Assembly (NCBI GenBank): GCA_963971575.1
Contig: OZ020615.1
Location: 63,435,379-63,499,378, forward strand
Length of the DNA stretch: 64,000 bases
Direction: 5' to 3'
DNA from: Liopterus haemorrhoidalis
Lineage: Eukaryota > Arthropoda > Insecta > Coleoptera > Dytiscidae
This document shows positions 12,301 through 20,245 of this stretch, one piece after another. The notes under the pieces were generated by a model. The model saw nothing but the letters and a program-made list of their open reading frames with translations. It did no database searches and was not told the DNA's origin. The position numbers were made by a program, and so were the translations under genes. Positions within the stretch are counted from its first letter, which is position 1. Each line of letters opens with the position of its first letter.

Positions 12301-15300
12301 AAAATGTGCCCTAAGCCTCTTTAGGACCTCAGGATTTCAAAAATTTCAACCGCAGGTCTTTATCTCATATAGATTTTGAGATACTGTCTTTCGAAATTGA
12401 AAGATTTACAAATTTTCAAAACTACACGGATCAAAACGGCGTAACAAAGGAGAGCTTATTATGTTAAATATGTTAAATCTAGTTTTAAATTTTGCAACCT
12501 GGTTTATAATTTGTATATATAAAAATTTGGAGTTAATGATGTCACCTATGTGTGGTTTGTCACTACTGTGTCATGTCATTTGACGTGACACGGTAGTGAC
12601 AAGTCTAGCGGTGTCATCGTTGCTTCTAGTGTTCGCTTCATGGGGCCAATATCTTCTGTGCTTGTTTATTCCATGGTATCTCTCTCGCTCCTGCAGTACC
12701 GGCTCGGAAGTTTGTCCTTGGTCTACAAATAATAGATTCACCAGGTATCTATCCTTATATTTACTTGCATGTTTGGTTAGTGATAACATGGATGTATGTA
12801 GATTTTATTTTGACTGAAACACTAATGCACGGTTGCATAAAAGTCTTAAAACTAGAGGCCGTTCATTTTCGAAACAACACAATGAATCATCAAAACGACG
12901 CGAACTTTTTTAATTTTTTTTAGAATTTTTTTTTAGAATTGGTTATACTTGTGTATAATAATGTTTCATATTTGTGCATAATTGTTGTGTTTGGCTGGGT
13001 GTTTTGTAATAAAATGGCGTGTCTAGTATTATTGAGAACTGACTGACGCCTAACTGAAGTGACGCCTAGCGGAATATTTTGGAACTTAACGGAATAGGAT
13101 ATTGTTGGATGTGGCTCATTTAATTGCATTGTTTGTATGTGTTAAAGTGAAGAAAACTTTAACCCTTACGTTACGGTGTCCTTTGGTTGCGGTGTGGGGT
13201 ACAAATGTTACCCCATTTTTATTTTATCGTAAATAAATAATTTATTAATAATTTCTATTCAGATTTACTATGGAATATATTAAAAATGTTTTTTAGCTGA
13301 AATTACAATATTTTCAATTGCAATTTTTTCATACGTCCAACATTCATAAAATCCTTTTTCATACTAACCAACTAAATTTCTAGCAAAGCATAGTATACGC
13401 CCAACTTGATGCGTCCGTCCTGTCCGATGTCCAGATTCAGACCCGAGCGGTTGTTTAGGCGGTAGCTGCTTTGCAATAATCAGGGAATTCACTGGGAGTA
13501 GACTCCGCCCTTTACTTAAAAATAACCAATAAAATTCATGAAAAATAAATTAATTAATATTAGGTGTTTAAATTAAAAAATGAAAAAAATATTTACCTAC
13601 ATTGTTTCATAAGTAGGTAAATAAAGTATTAATGGTATTTATAAAACTCAAGAACGGTTATTTTATTCAAATTTTGTGGGGTACATTTTAAGTAGCATTT
13701 CCGTAAGAGTTAATAAAATGTCTTTAAAATCGCAACCGAAAATTAACTGCAATGTGAATTTTTGTGTATCAAATAGCAAATGTCAAAACAATCCTATTCC
13801 AATCGCCATTTTGTAAGCGACAACAGCGCCTCTATAGGTAATGTTTATTCTCAATAGTTATTAGTCAAAATGCAGGTGGATGGTTTAAAATATTTTTAAT
13901 TTGTATAAAAGTAAATTATTAGCAAAAATATCTTTGTTTAACACTTCTTTATTTTTCTTGCATGAATTTAAAACAAAATTTAAATTACAACCTGTTTCTA
14001 ACTAGCTTTAAATAATTAATTTGTAATAATTTTTAAATTAGGTTTGTTAATAACTACTCCCATCGTCCGAAAATATTTACTATACATTACAGTAATACCC
14101 CGTTACTCGACTGCCACTTAGCTCGACGTTTTCACCACTCGACGTAAATGTCGAGAGTGAGAGTCGACGGAAGCATCGCTATCCGATGCGTGATCGAGTA
14201 CCGTCACGTGATACATATTTTAGTAAACAAAGCAAAATGAACGCATGGCCAGCAGTTCGCGCCTAGATATCTTGACGACAACAACTCAGATTTAGTGTAG
14301 CTATGAACTTTTTGTTTTTTGCTGAAATAAGTGATTTATATTTATAATTATGGATCCAAAGGATAGAAATGCAAGCATAGCTAAAAGGAAAACATATACA
14401 TATATGTATTTCCTTATATATGTATATGTATAAAATAATAAAATAAAGAATATTACTCAAATATCTGATAACCAATCATACAACAACATATCCAAATACA
14501 GATTATGTTACTTTTGTATCGGGTGCTGTGTGCTAACCATGTAATTTTATGTATTTTAATTATTTACTGAATAAACTTATTTATATATACAGAGTGATTA
14601 TTTAATGGCGAGACGACGTCACTGGAAGTTTTAATAATTTGCCGTTTCATACACATCGTAGCAGGCGATTATGCGCGCATGCGCATCAAGGTTATTATAT
14701 CTCTTCAAGGTTATTATAGTCATAGTATTCACCAGTATTTCTGCTAGGAGGCAGGTAAAATTCAGTGACGTCGTCTCGCCATTAAATAATCACTATGTAT
14801 GTATATGTATATATGTACATATGATTCCCTTTATTTCTTATGGAGAAATTCGACTCGCCACTCGACGTAATCGCTACTCGACGCTTTTTCAGAACGAATT
14901 AACGTCGAGTGGCGGGGTATTACTGTACTTAATTAATTACGATAATATTGAATAGATCTTTGTTGTTTTTATTTCTAAATAAGTTGTTGCTAGGCAACTT
15001 AAAACCACAAATTATAAAACAAGGAAGATAGCGGACTCCCACGTTACGGCTTTGGACAGCGATAGTTGCGACATTCGTGGTTGTAATATGAACTAGGATT
15101 AGATAGTATGCAACCCGCAGTGCACACAAATATATTTTTATATTTTAAATTGCTATGATCATTAATTTTCTACCAAAATTGAAAAATATAATGTAATTTT
15201 GGTAGAAAATTAAAGATTGCTTTGAACCGAAAATTATGATTAATTTATTTACAACTCTCATAATTAATTTCCTAAAATTAAAATTAATTACAATTGTTAA

Positions 15301-18300
15301 AAGTTAATACTTCAGTAAGCATTAAGTTTTATTATTTTATTTGCAAGCAAGCATATGAAATAAATAAACAAGTATTTATTTTTTACTTTTATATAAGCAG
15401 TTCACTTTTGTAAGAACAAACTAAGAGGGAATTTTGTTTTCAATAGTTTGCACCTTTGAAGCTGTATATCATGTTGGTATTAAAAAATGTCACTTTTTTA
15501 AAATGTCGATCCATTTGACATATGTCATAATGAAAAATGATATCTTAATTATAATGATCATAACCTTATCAACCTAAAGTCGGTTTTACAGCGTAAGGAA
15601 TATTTTTAATTGACATTTAAAGTCAGTAACACACCATAAAAGTAACCAACATAACCAGATCTAGTGTGTTCTTACAAAAGTGAACAGCTTATATTTACTT
15701 TTATTGTACATATTAAATTTAGTCTGTGCCATTTTTTTTATTACACTATTTATATTTCTTTTGCATTTACCATTTAAAATATTATTAATTACACTACACC
15801 ATTTGAAAATAAAAAATGTGGTGCTATAGACAGTTCACTTTTGTAAGAACAAACTAAGAGGGAATTTTGTTTTCAATAGTTTGCACCTTTGAAGCTGTAT
15901 GTCATGTTGATATTAAAAATGTCACTTTTTTAAAATGTCGATCCATTTGACATATGTCATAATGAAAAATTATATCTTAATTATAATGATCATAACCTTA
16001 TCAACCTAAAGTCGGTTTTACACCGTAAGGAATATTTTTAATTGACATTTAAAGTCAGTAATACACTATAAAAGTAACGAAAATAACCAAATCTCCTTTG
16101 TTCTTACAAAAGTGAACAGCTTATAATATTTAAAATTTCTTATAAAATTCATCACTGTCACAATCACAATTTACTGTCACCTATCGTTACAACGTCAAAA
16201 ACAATTGCCGCAAATTGCCGATAATGAAGTGTTCTCAAAATGTTGGTTAAAAAAACGCTTTTAGCGCTGTCGGTGGATGGAATATAACTTAAAACCGTTT
16301 CAAGGCCGTGTATATGAGTTTCATACCCCTGCTTAAAACCAAATGGCACGCAAATAATTTTGCATATGTCAAAAGTAATTATTTTCGGACAGAGGGAATT
16401 TTTACTAACTCAAATGTGAAAACTAGTTAATACTAGCTTTGACTTATTCTTATTCCTTTAAAATAGTTGTTTAAAATAGTAGTAAATTATTTAGGTCATA
16501 GTTTTAACATTTTATTATGCTATATATAGGTCGGAAGCTTTGAAGAATAATACAAATCAAAAGTATGATCTTTCTAAATGGAAATATTCTGAACTACGCG
16601 ATACAATCAATACATCTTGTGATATCGACCTATTAGAGGTTTGTGCAATGATTATTATTCCAAAATACTATTACTAATCTAATCTAAATTAATTTAGGCT
16701 TGTCGTCATGAATTTCATCGTCGTTTGAAAGTGTATCACGCATGGAAGGCTAAGAATCGTAAGCGGAGTACAATGGATGAAAACGAAAGAGCTCCGAAAT
16801 CCATCATGGAATCAGGTAAATTATATTTTTTCTAGAACCATAAGGAAACAAGCCTACTTACTAACTCATTTCAGTTAATTCATAGTGTTCATTTTTGTAT
16901 TAGTGTGAAAATGAATACGCTTCTGCTTCGAACACAGTACTGGTTGTTGGTAACTGGTAAAGTGAAGAATTAGATGGTTTTATTAGTATTCTTTTTCAGC
17001 GGCAAAAACTCCAAAGGTAACTCAGAAGACAGATATCTTGGGTAATAGCCAAAGGTATTTCCGTATTCCGTTTGTGAGGTCTAATAACTCCGTTTCACCT
17101 GGCCAGGATAATAATAATCGGGGCTGGTGGTTTGCCCATTTTGATGGGCAATATGTGGCCAGACAGATGGAGCTACATCCTGAAAAACTACCCATATTAC
17201 TGGTAGCTGGTAAGTAATAATTTGGCATATAGGCTATTCCAGGGTTTCCCAAATGGTGGGTCGCGACCCAGTACCGGGTCGCGGTAAGCGAAATGCCGGG
17301 TCGCATAAAAACTCGCGAAACCTAGGTGATAAATTGTCGGAAGGAATACCCAGTTATAGCGGAAAAAGCAGTAAAATTTCTAATGCCTTTCGTCACGACC
17401 TATAAGTGCGAAGCAGGTTTCTCAACATTAGTTTTCCTTAAAAATAAGTACGGAAACCGATTGGAAGTAGAACCGGATTTAAGGATAAAGCTATCATCGT
17501 TTTCTCCTAATCTGAAATTATTAGTAAAAAATAAACAGCACCACACTTCTCATTAATAATTTAATCGTTCTCATTAATAATTTTTGTTTAATTTCTACAA
17601 ATTTTTGTAACGGTTAATGCTTTTTAGGGTTTTGTAGGTATGACCAAAAAACCCTTAAACCGTCATTTTGTCGTCTGTCTATCTGTCTGTCTGTCTGTTC
17701 GGTAAAAATTGTAGCCAAACGGCTAAACCTAGAGAGTTGAAATTTGGCATGCTTATAGAACTCTTTGACCCGCACATAGGAAAAATACTAAAACATCTAA
17801 AAAACATATCCCCCTAAAAATATAAACAAATATGTGCTCATCGAAAACAAAAATATTTTTTTTAAATTCTGAGTTGGGTATCAAATGAAAGCCCTTAGTA
17901 CGTGGATTAACGGTCAAATTTTTATTTTTGCAAAATAAATTATTTTGATGCGATTTTTGCCAAAATTGTGCAAAAAAATTTTTGTCCCACACCCTGTAGC
18001 CCAGATGGTTTAAACTAAAAATCTAAAAAAATTCTAAGTAATGTATATTGGTGTGAACCGAAATAGTACAACAGGAATTTTTGATCAGATTATGTTTTCG
18101 GAAAATAACGCATTTTTTGTGGTTTTTGGTTCACAAAGTACAAAAGTTATACCAATGTAAGACACTCACATGCAAGGCGTCCAATAGCGTAATTGGTTAG
18201 AGCACTGGTGTTGGAAACGAAGGGTTTCGAGTTCGAGTACGGAGTGAATTTTATTTTTTTTGTTTTTTTTTTTGCATTTTTATTATGTTGAAATTATTTT

Positions 18301-18990
18301 GTCAAAATTCTACTTATATTTTGACAAATGTTGTATTTAATTTTTAAGAGCGTAAATTTAATAACCAGTCTTATTAGATTAACAGACGATAAATTATTTT
18401 AAAAATATCGTTCATTTTGCCGTGATTACTACAAAGTAAAATTTGTCCTACACACTCAGCATACCGCCTTCACTTATTATATACCTGCGAAACCCTGAAA
18501 TGTGTGAATATTCACACTTCACATCAATTTTTTATTATAATTATTATGTGAATAAATGAAAACTGTATGGACATCCATATGTTTTAGCTTACCTATGGGC
18601 TATTATAAGCGGAAAAATGTTAGTGGGTCACGAAGAAAAAGGGAAAATTACCGGGTCACGGAAAAAAAAGTTTGGGAAACGCTGGGCTATTCCAAACCTT
18701 TTGGTGGAACTAGATTTTGCAATCTAGTAACTTTTATAGTTTGATTCGATTTTGACCATTTTTAGATTAAAGTTAATATAATTGTAAAATGGCATTTTCA
18801 TTACATTTTGATTTTTTGTCATGTTTTTTTTTTTTTAGGTGTGGATGACATGCAAATGTGTGAACTAAGTTTGGATGAAACTGGTTTAACCAGAAAACGT
18901 GGTGCTGAAATATTGGAAAGCGAATTTAATAAAGAATGGGTTAAAAATGGTGGAAAGTCTTACACCCCACCTTCAGATAGAAAAAAATAG
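1120..18990 (+). CDS. Myo6: Myosin VI (jaguar) heavy chain, 3' eleven exons, 5' partial
   Basis: Class VI unconventional myosin, the actin motor that walks to the minus end and serves endocytosis, vesicle tethering and actin organisation. Eleven exons join in one open frame of 1165 residues: 1120-1193, 1265-1394, 1501-1928, 2553-2940, 5878-7071, 8714-9176, 10407-10637, 16530-16638, 16698-16815, 17000-17209 and 18839-18990, all with GT..AG introns. Numbering from the first visible residue: P-loop GESGAGKT 89-96, switch [10 protein letters not shown] 139-147, switch II DIAGFE 396-401, converter and IQ motif around 753-764, a charged single-alpha-helix-like stretch near 860-930, cargo-binding tail with RRL at 1014-1016 and WWF at 1088-1090. 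Family members are about 1250 aa, so some 90 N-terminal codons (SH3-like start of the motor) lie outside the window. No frameshift or stop is seen. Introns are loaded with transposons. Family assignment rests on recognised motor and tail motifs and is very secure. Confidence 0.96.
1265..1394 (+). CDS. Myo6: Myo6 exon b (motor)
   Basis: Encodes [13 protein letters not shown]...[25 protein letters not shown], the conserved segment just ahead of the P-loop. The upstream intron is only 71 bp. Ends in phase 1 and the split Ala codon is completed in the next exon. Confidence 0.95.
1501..1928 (+). CDS. Myo6: Myo6 exon c (P-loop and switch I)
   Basis: Carries the ATP-binding P-loop GESGAGKT, then [12 protein letters not shown] (switch I) and [10 protein letters not shown]. 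Acceptor TTTTTTTCAG, donor GTGAGT. The ATP-binding residues all look intact, so an active ATPase is expected. Confidence 0.97.
1929..2552 (+). other. Myo6 intron without recognised elements
   Basis: AT-rich intron sequence between exons c and d. I see no repeat ends, ORF or motif in it beyond the splice sites. Confidence 0.6.
2553..2940 (+). CDS. Myo6: Myo6 exon d (upper 50 kDa subdomain)
   Basis: Begins [10 protein letters not shown], continues through [14 protein letters not shown] and [15 protein letters not shown]. The coding frame is open upstream of the internal Met at 2754, so that Met is not a start. Ends in phase 1 before GTAAGT. Confidence 0.95.
3203..4280 (+). repeat. R1 repeat copy 1, with CTGT microsatellite and tRNA-like cassette
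   Basis: About 1.08 kb. Starts AGGGTTTTGTAGGTAT and ends with the complement of that motif (TACCTGCAAAACCC), then a hairpin-forming GTGTGAA..TTCACAC and a T-tract. The order of modules is: (CTGT)n at 3250-3306, a block containing TAGCCAAACGGCTAA, a second block with the text CCTGTAGCC..GATGGTTTAAAC, a tRNA-like cassette at 3786-3861, and a 3' block (CAATGGAAGCCATAGGCGCA). Copies 2 and 3 align along nearly the whole length. No ORF of substance, so non-autonomous; class unknown. Confidence 0.8.
3786..3861 (+). other. tRNA-like cassette in R1 copy 1
   Basis: Contains TGGTAGCTCAGATGG (resembles a tRNA A box) and, 50-odd bases on, GAGTTCGAATCC (close to the B-box consensus GGTTCGANNCC). No confident cloverleaf or CCA end is visible. 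It looks like a degenerate tRNA or a Pol III internal promoter rather than a functional tRNA. Confidence 0.55.
4281..5100. other. AT-rich Myo6 intron stretch
   Basis: Highly AT-rich sequence with A and T runs. A short degenerate motif CAGGGTTTCGCTGGTA near 4570 recalls the R1 end. No coding or delimited element is visible. Confidence 0.5.
5340..5729 (+). mobile_element. Non-LTR retrotransposon 3' end (jockey/CR1-like), 5' truncated
   Basis: The frame [30 protein letters not shown] and [29 protein letters not shown] matches the C-terminal tail of insect non-LTR reverse transcriptase proteins (the 'YNTR ... YNKLP ... FK..L' pattern). It stops at 5649-5651, followed by a short 3' UTR with GTAATCTCCTGGATCAATAA and a (TTA)n tail. 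Truncated at the 5' side as usual for LINE insertions; within the Myo6 intron. Confidence 0.85.
5878..7071 (+). CDS. Myo6: Myo6 exon e (switch II, actin interface, converter)
   Basis: The longest exon, about 398 residues. It contains switch [10 protein letters not shown], relay [12 protein letters not shown], the actin-binding region ending [21 protein letters not shown] and the start of the class VI converter/reverse-gear segment with [15 protein letters not shown]. The split codon across GTAAGT is completed by exon f. The upstream intron holds an R1 repeat and a LINE 3' end. Confidence 0.97.
7094..8408 (-). mobile_element. Helitron copy 1 (non-autonomous), with internal MITE
   Basis: Read on the minus strand it starts TCTATAATATAATACGCC after a host A. 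It ends with hairpin GCCAAC-ACA-GTTGGC followed by AACGGGTGCACTAG and a host T, the canonical Helitron 3' signature (hairpin plus CTAG, insertion in A/T). It carries a minisatellite of units like CACACGGAAAAA at about 7410-7510 and a relative of the GTTCACTTTTGTAAG MITE at about 7609-7900. No Rep/helicase ORF. Confidence 0.8.
7410..7515. repeat. CACACGGAAAAA minisatellite in Helitron
   Basis: Seven or so imperfect units (CACACGGAAAAATA / GCGCACACGGAAAAA). The same array, with a different unit order, occurs at the same place in Helitron copy 2 (20715-20815). Confidence 0.8.
8714..9176 (+). CDS. Myo6: Myo6 exon f (IQ motif and start of helical tail)
   Basis: Reads [20 protein letters not shown]..., a calmodulin-binding IQ motif, followed by a helical lever extension and then a densely charged Glu/Lys/Arg stretch typical of the myosin VI single alpha helix. 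The frame would reach TAA at 9178-9180, but the splice is at 9176/9177 (GTAAGTA), and exon g restores the frame. Confidence 0.94.
9363..10405 (+). repeat. R1 repeat copy 2, abutting Myo6 exon g
   Basis: Same module order as copy 1 but only a short CTGT stretch and a different tRNA-like cassette (9902-9970). Its 3' end CACTTCACATCAATTTTTT runs straight into the acceptor AG of the next myosin exon, so the element's T-tract is the polypyrimidine tract. Confidence 0.8.
9902..9970 (+). other. tRNA-like cassette in R1 copy 2
   Basis: Contains CGTAGCGTAGTGCGTTTCG, an A-box-like stretch, and GAGTTCGATTCC, a B-box-like stretch. The sequence differs from the cassettes in the other R1 copies while the flanks are alike. 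Degenerate; not called as a real tRNA. Confidence 0.5.
10407..10637 (+). CDS. Myo6: Myo6 exon g (charged helix)
   Basis: Continues the charged helix ([20 protein letters not shown]...) to [20 protein letters not shown]. The acceptor AG is at 10405-10406, immediately after the T-tract that ends an R1 repeat copy. Donor GTCAGT. Seventy-seven codons including the two split ones. Confidence 0.92.
11063..11088. repeat. Short inverted repeat
   Basis: AAAACTGG..CCAGTTTT hairpin around CTATATAAA, just left of the mariner-derived MITE. Function unknown. Confidence 0.5.
11229..11578. mobile_element. mariner-derived palindromic MITE
   Basis: Terminal inverted repeats (C/T)ATAAGTCCGT flanked by TA. The inner arms each carry the 3' part of a mariner transposase facing opposite ways. 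On the minus strand [25 protein letters not shown] can be read in pieces, and on the plus strand [19 protein letters not shown] from about 11489. The centre is near 11495. So it is a head-to-head duplication of one mariner end, with no complete transposase. Confidence 0.75.
11580..12460. repeat. Diffuse repeat with 'AGAGACCTGCGGTTTGAA' motif and palindrome
   Basis: Degenerate repeat units with the core TAGAGAC..GCGGTTTGAATTTTTG and a strong palindrome GTAAGGGGTACCCCTTAC at about 12043-12062, extended by imperfect arms reaching CCTTGAAAATGGT and ACCATTTTAAAAGG. A related block in opposite orientation lies at 50440-51290, and the 148-bp array at 31200-32260 shares the core. Confidence 0.7.
12558..12600. 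repeat. Imperfect 20-bp-arm inverted repeat
   Basis: GTCACTACTGTGTCATGTCA followed after TT by its near complement ending GGTAGTGAC. A fold-back sequence or a pair of transposon ends; the superfamily cannot be told. Confidence 0.6.
13163..13709. mobile_element. piggyBac-like MITE (TTAA target)
   Basis: Begins CCCTTACG and ends CGTAAGAG, with TTAA directly on both sides, which is the piggyBac superfamily signature. It is 547 bp with no ORF, so a non-autonomous copy. It holds two GTGGGGTACA blocks in like orientation near each end. Confidence 0.65.
14090..14925. mobile_element. pogo/Tc1-mariner-type element, non-autonomous
   Basis: Terminal inverted repeats CAGTAATACCCCG and CGGGGTATTACTG with TA on both sides. 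Subterminal direct and inverted CTCGACG motifs are numerous at both ends (a possible transposase binding array). 836 bp, no ORF, and split by a nested MITE at 14590-14797. Confidence 0.75.
14590..14797. mobile_element. Nested 208-bp MITE (TA target)
   Basis: About 35-bp inverted termini beginning CA(G/T)AGTGATTATTTAATGG and including CGAGACGACGTCACTG, flanked by TA. Inserted into the pogo-like element, hence younger than it. Confidence 0.8.
15395..15693 (+). mobile_element. R9 MITE copy 1
   Basis: About 300 bp with inverted ends TAAGC(A/T)GTTCACTTTTG. The interior has GGTGCAAACTATTGAA (complement strand) and GACATATGTC. It is repeated almost exactly at 15829-16123, and a relative sits inside Helitron copy 1. 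The TA-flanked ends resemble those of the 62158-63119 element. Confidence 0.75.
15829..16123 (+). mobile_element. R9 MITE copy 2 (direct repeat of copy 1)
   Basis: Near-identical to copy 1 in the same orientation, separated by about 135 bp. Differences are few (single bases), so the pair arose by a recent duplication or a double insertion. Confidence 0.75.
16530..16638 (+). CDS. Myo6: Myo6 exon h (tail)
   Basis: Encodes [20 protein letters not shown], a hallmark of the myosin VI tail. Acceptor TATATATAG, donor GTTTGT. The upstream intron is 5.9 kb of nested transposons. In vertebrates the region just before this segment is alternatively spliced; I see no extra coding exon here. Confidence 0.94.
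16698..16815 (+). CDS. Myo6: Myo6 exon i (tail, RRL adaptor site)
   Basis: Encodes [20 protein letters not shown]. The RRL tripeptide is the known adaptor-binding motif of the family (optineurin, NDP52 and GIPC in vertebrates). The upstream intron is 59 bp. Ends in phase 1 at GTAAAT. Confidence 0.94.
17000..17209 (+). CDS. Myo6: Myo6 exon j (cargo-binding domain, WWF)
   Basis: Encodes RYFRIPFVR, then [20 protein letters not shown] and ILLVAG. In vertebrates the corresponding site is WWY, which binds Dab2. Here the third residue is Phe. Donor GTAAGT. Confidence 0.94.
17326..17556 (+). pseudogene. hAT transposase C-terminal (dimerisation domain) fragment
   Basis: About 70 residues in one frame: [20 protein letters not shown], then [19 protein letters not shown] and [15 protein letters not shown]. 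This is the hATC region as found in ZBED5/FAM200/SCAND3-type proteins, including the CEAGFS..KNKY core. There is no upstream catalytic domain, and the next sequence is a repeat, so it is a relic rather than a gene. Confidence 0.85.
17625..18533 (+). repeat. R1 repeat copy 3 (inside the hAT element)
   Basis: Same start and end motifs as copies 1 and 2. Its tRNA-like cassette (18175-18246) is unlike the other two, and the 3' block (CAATGGAAGCC...) is missing or replaced. Its position inside the hAT remnant shows it inserted later. Confidence 0.8.
18175..18246 (+). other. tRNA-like cassette in R1 copy 3
   Basis: GGCGTCCAATAGCGTAATTG then GTTAGAGCACTGGTGTTGG and CGAGTTCGAGTACGG. The 5' half looks strikingly like a tRNA D-arm (AGCGTAATTGGTTAGAGC). 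The acceptor arms do not pair fully by eye, so it is a tRNA-derived sequence rather than a confident tRNA gene. Confidence 0.6.
18839..18990 (+). CDS. Myo6: Myo6 exon k (C-terminus and stop)
   Basis: Reads [20 protein letters not shown]...[11 protein letters not shown] and ends [11 protein letters not shown] with TAG at 18988-18990. The C-terminus is somewhat shorter than the vertebrate tail. Acceptor preceded by a long T-tract. Confidence 0.94.
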
Positions 18991-19038
18991 ATTCTTACTA
19001 TAAAAAGCACATATATTAGAAAAAATAATAGTAAAAAT

Positions 19039-19044
19039 ATTAAA
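19039..19044 (+). terminator. Possible Myo6 poly(A) signal (ATTAAA)
   Basis: The first hexamer resembling a poly(A) signal after the stop is ATTAAA, about 50 bases downstream. No canonical AATAAA is near, so the true cleavage site may be further on. Confidence 0.3.
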
Positions 19045-20237
19045 ACAAGAAATTGTGAACCATTCAAAACATAAAAAAAAATATCGATTAATCGTTACAA
19101 AAAAAAAAAAAAACGGGTCGAATTTTACCTAACATATATTTTGAGATAGTAATTTTTGAAATTTCGAAATATACAAGATTTTACCAATTTTTTGGTATAC
19201 AGTAGAAGCAGAACTTCCGCTGGCTGCAGCTACGTCACAATGGCGGAAATTTGAAAATGTAAAGGTTTTTATATTTTTATTTGTTGCAAAATTAAATGTG
19301 CCAGTGTACCTAAAAATGCTTGATATGCATAAAAAAAAATAATAAAATAACTCTACAGATCTATTGGGAGTCAAAATATAACTAAGGAACATTTAGGAAC
19401 TTAATATTCCAGATTCCAAAAACATCGCAGAACTCTGTCGTTTCGTTTTTGAGATATGGACTAGATATGGGTCGTTCATGAACGAACCGGCTCATTGAGC
19501 CGGCTCAGTACACAGACCGAAGTGACACGGTTCACCAAATTGAAATGGGTCGGCTCACGACTCACTGCATAGTTTCAAGGATACGATTGATCGGGTGATT
19601 GTGAGCAGTTACCGGAGTAATTCGGATCTGGATCGATGTCATGTCGAACTTCGCGAAAACTCTGCTTGTAATGTATTATCATAAAGTGTATTTTGTCATC
19701 AATTTGTAGGGCAGTTCAAAATTCTAACCGCAGATGTAAATTTTTTACTTTTTAATATTTGGAATATTGAAAAACAAAAACAAAATTTTCGGGATTTATT
19801 ATAAAAAGTTATTATAAAGTCCAGTTTCTTGTGATTTCCAAAATTCATTTCAAAATTTAAAATCGAGTCAACATTTCGTTCAAAATTTCAGGTCAAATGA
19901 TTTTTAACCGGAATTATCTCAGGCAGACCGGATTATCTTTACTGTTTAATGAGTTTAACGGTTTTCAATTTCTTGTTTTTTTTTTTGAATTTTTTGTTGC
20001 ATTTCACAAGTGTGCCTTGTAAGAAAATTTTTAAAATTCCTAGATTTAAAGAAAGTATTATTTTAATATTTATAGATGTAGTTCTTCTGCTAATCTAGCG
20101 AGTCTTGTCTTAAATAAATTGAAAAAAAATAGCGTACTTTTAATTATAAAGTATTATTTATTTTAATGTGGAATGGAATAGATATGTATTACTAGAAAAA
20201 GAAATATAGCTTCTAAAATATTTATTTATTTATTTTA
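19045..20237. other. Convergent intergenic spacer
   Basis: No gene. A segment at 19453-19500 has nested palindromes (GTTCATGAAC and CCGGCTC..GAGCCGG) of the sort seen at hAT ends, but no partner end was found. Otherwise AT-rich sequence. Confidence 0.45.
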
Positions 20238-20245
20238 CATCTCAG

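Larger units (their letters stand above)
14057..16397. mobile_element. Candidate outer transposon with GTCCGAAAATA ends
   Basis: CTCCCATCGTCCGAAAATA at the left and the complement of TTCCCTCTGTCCGAAAATA at the right bracket 2.3 kb that contains a pogo-like element and two copies of a 300-bp MITE. Left flank TA; the right flank is altered. No transposase is recognised. The pairing of these ends is an inference. Confidence 0.45.
17240..18684 (+). mobile_element. hAT element remnant with exact 8-bp target duplication
   Basis: Starts CAGGGTTTCCCAAA and ends TTTGGGAAACGCTG. The host octamer GGCTATTC stands at 17232-17239 and again at 18685-18692. Internal blocks rich in GGGTCGCG / GGGTCACG are typical of hAT ends. 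It retains a 3' transposase fragment (17326-17556) and was later invaded by R1 copy 3. It lies in the last Myo6 intron. Confidence 0.88.

Noticed and set aside
12596..12817. 73-codon plus-strand ORF and its antisense partner
   Set aside because: No recognisable domain, located in intron sequence next to an inverted repeat; open frames of this size are expected by chance.
16164..16349. 61-codon minus-strand ORF near the right end of the outer nested element
   Set aside because: No transposase motif recognised; too short to support.
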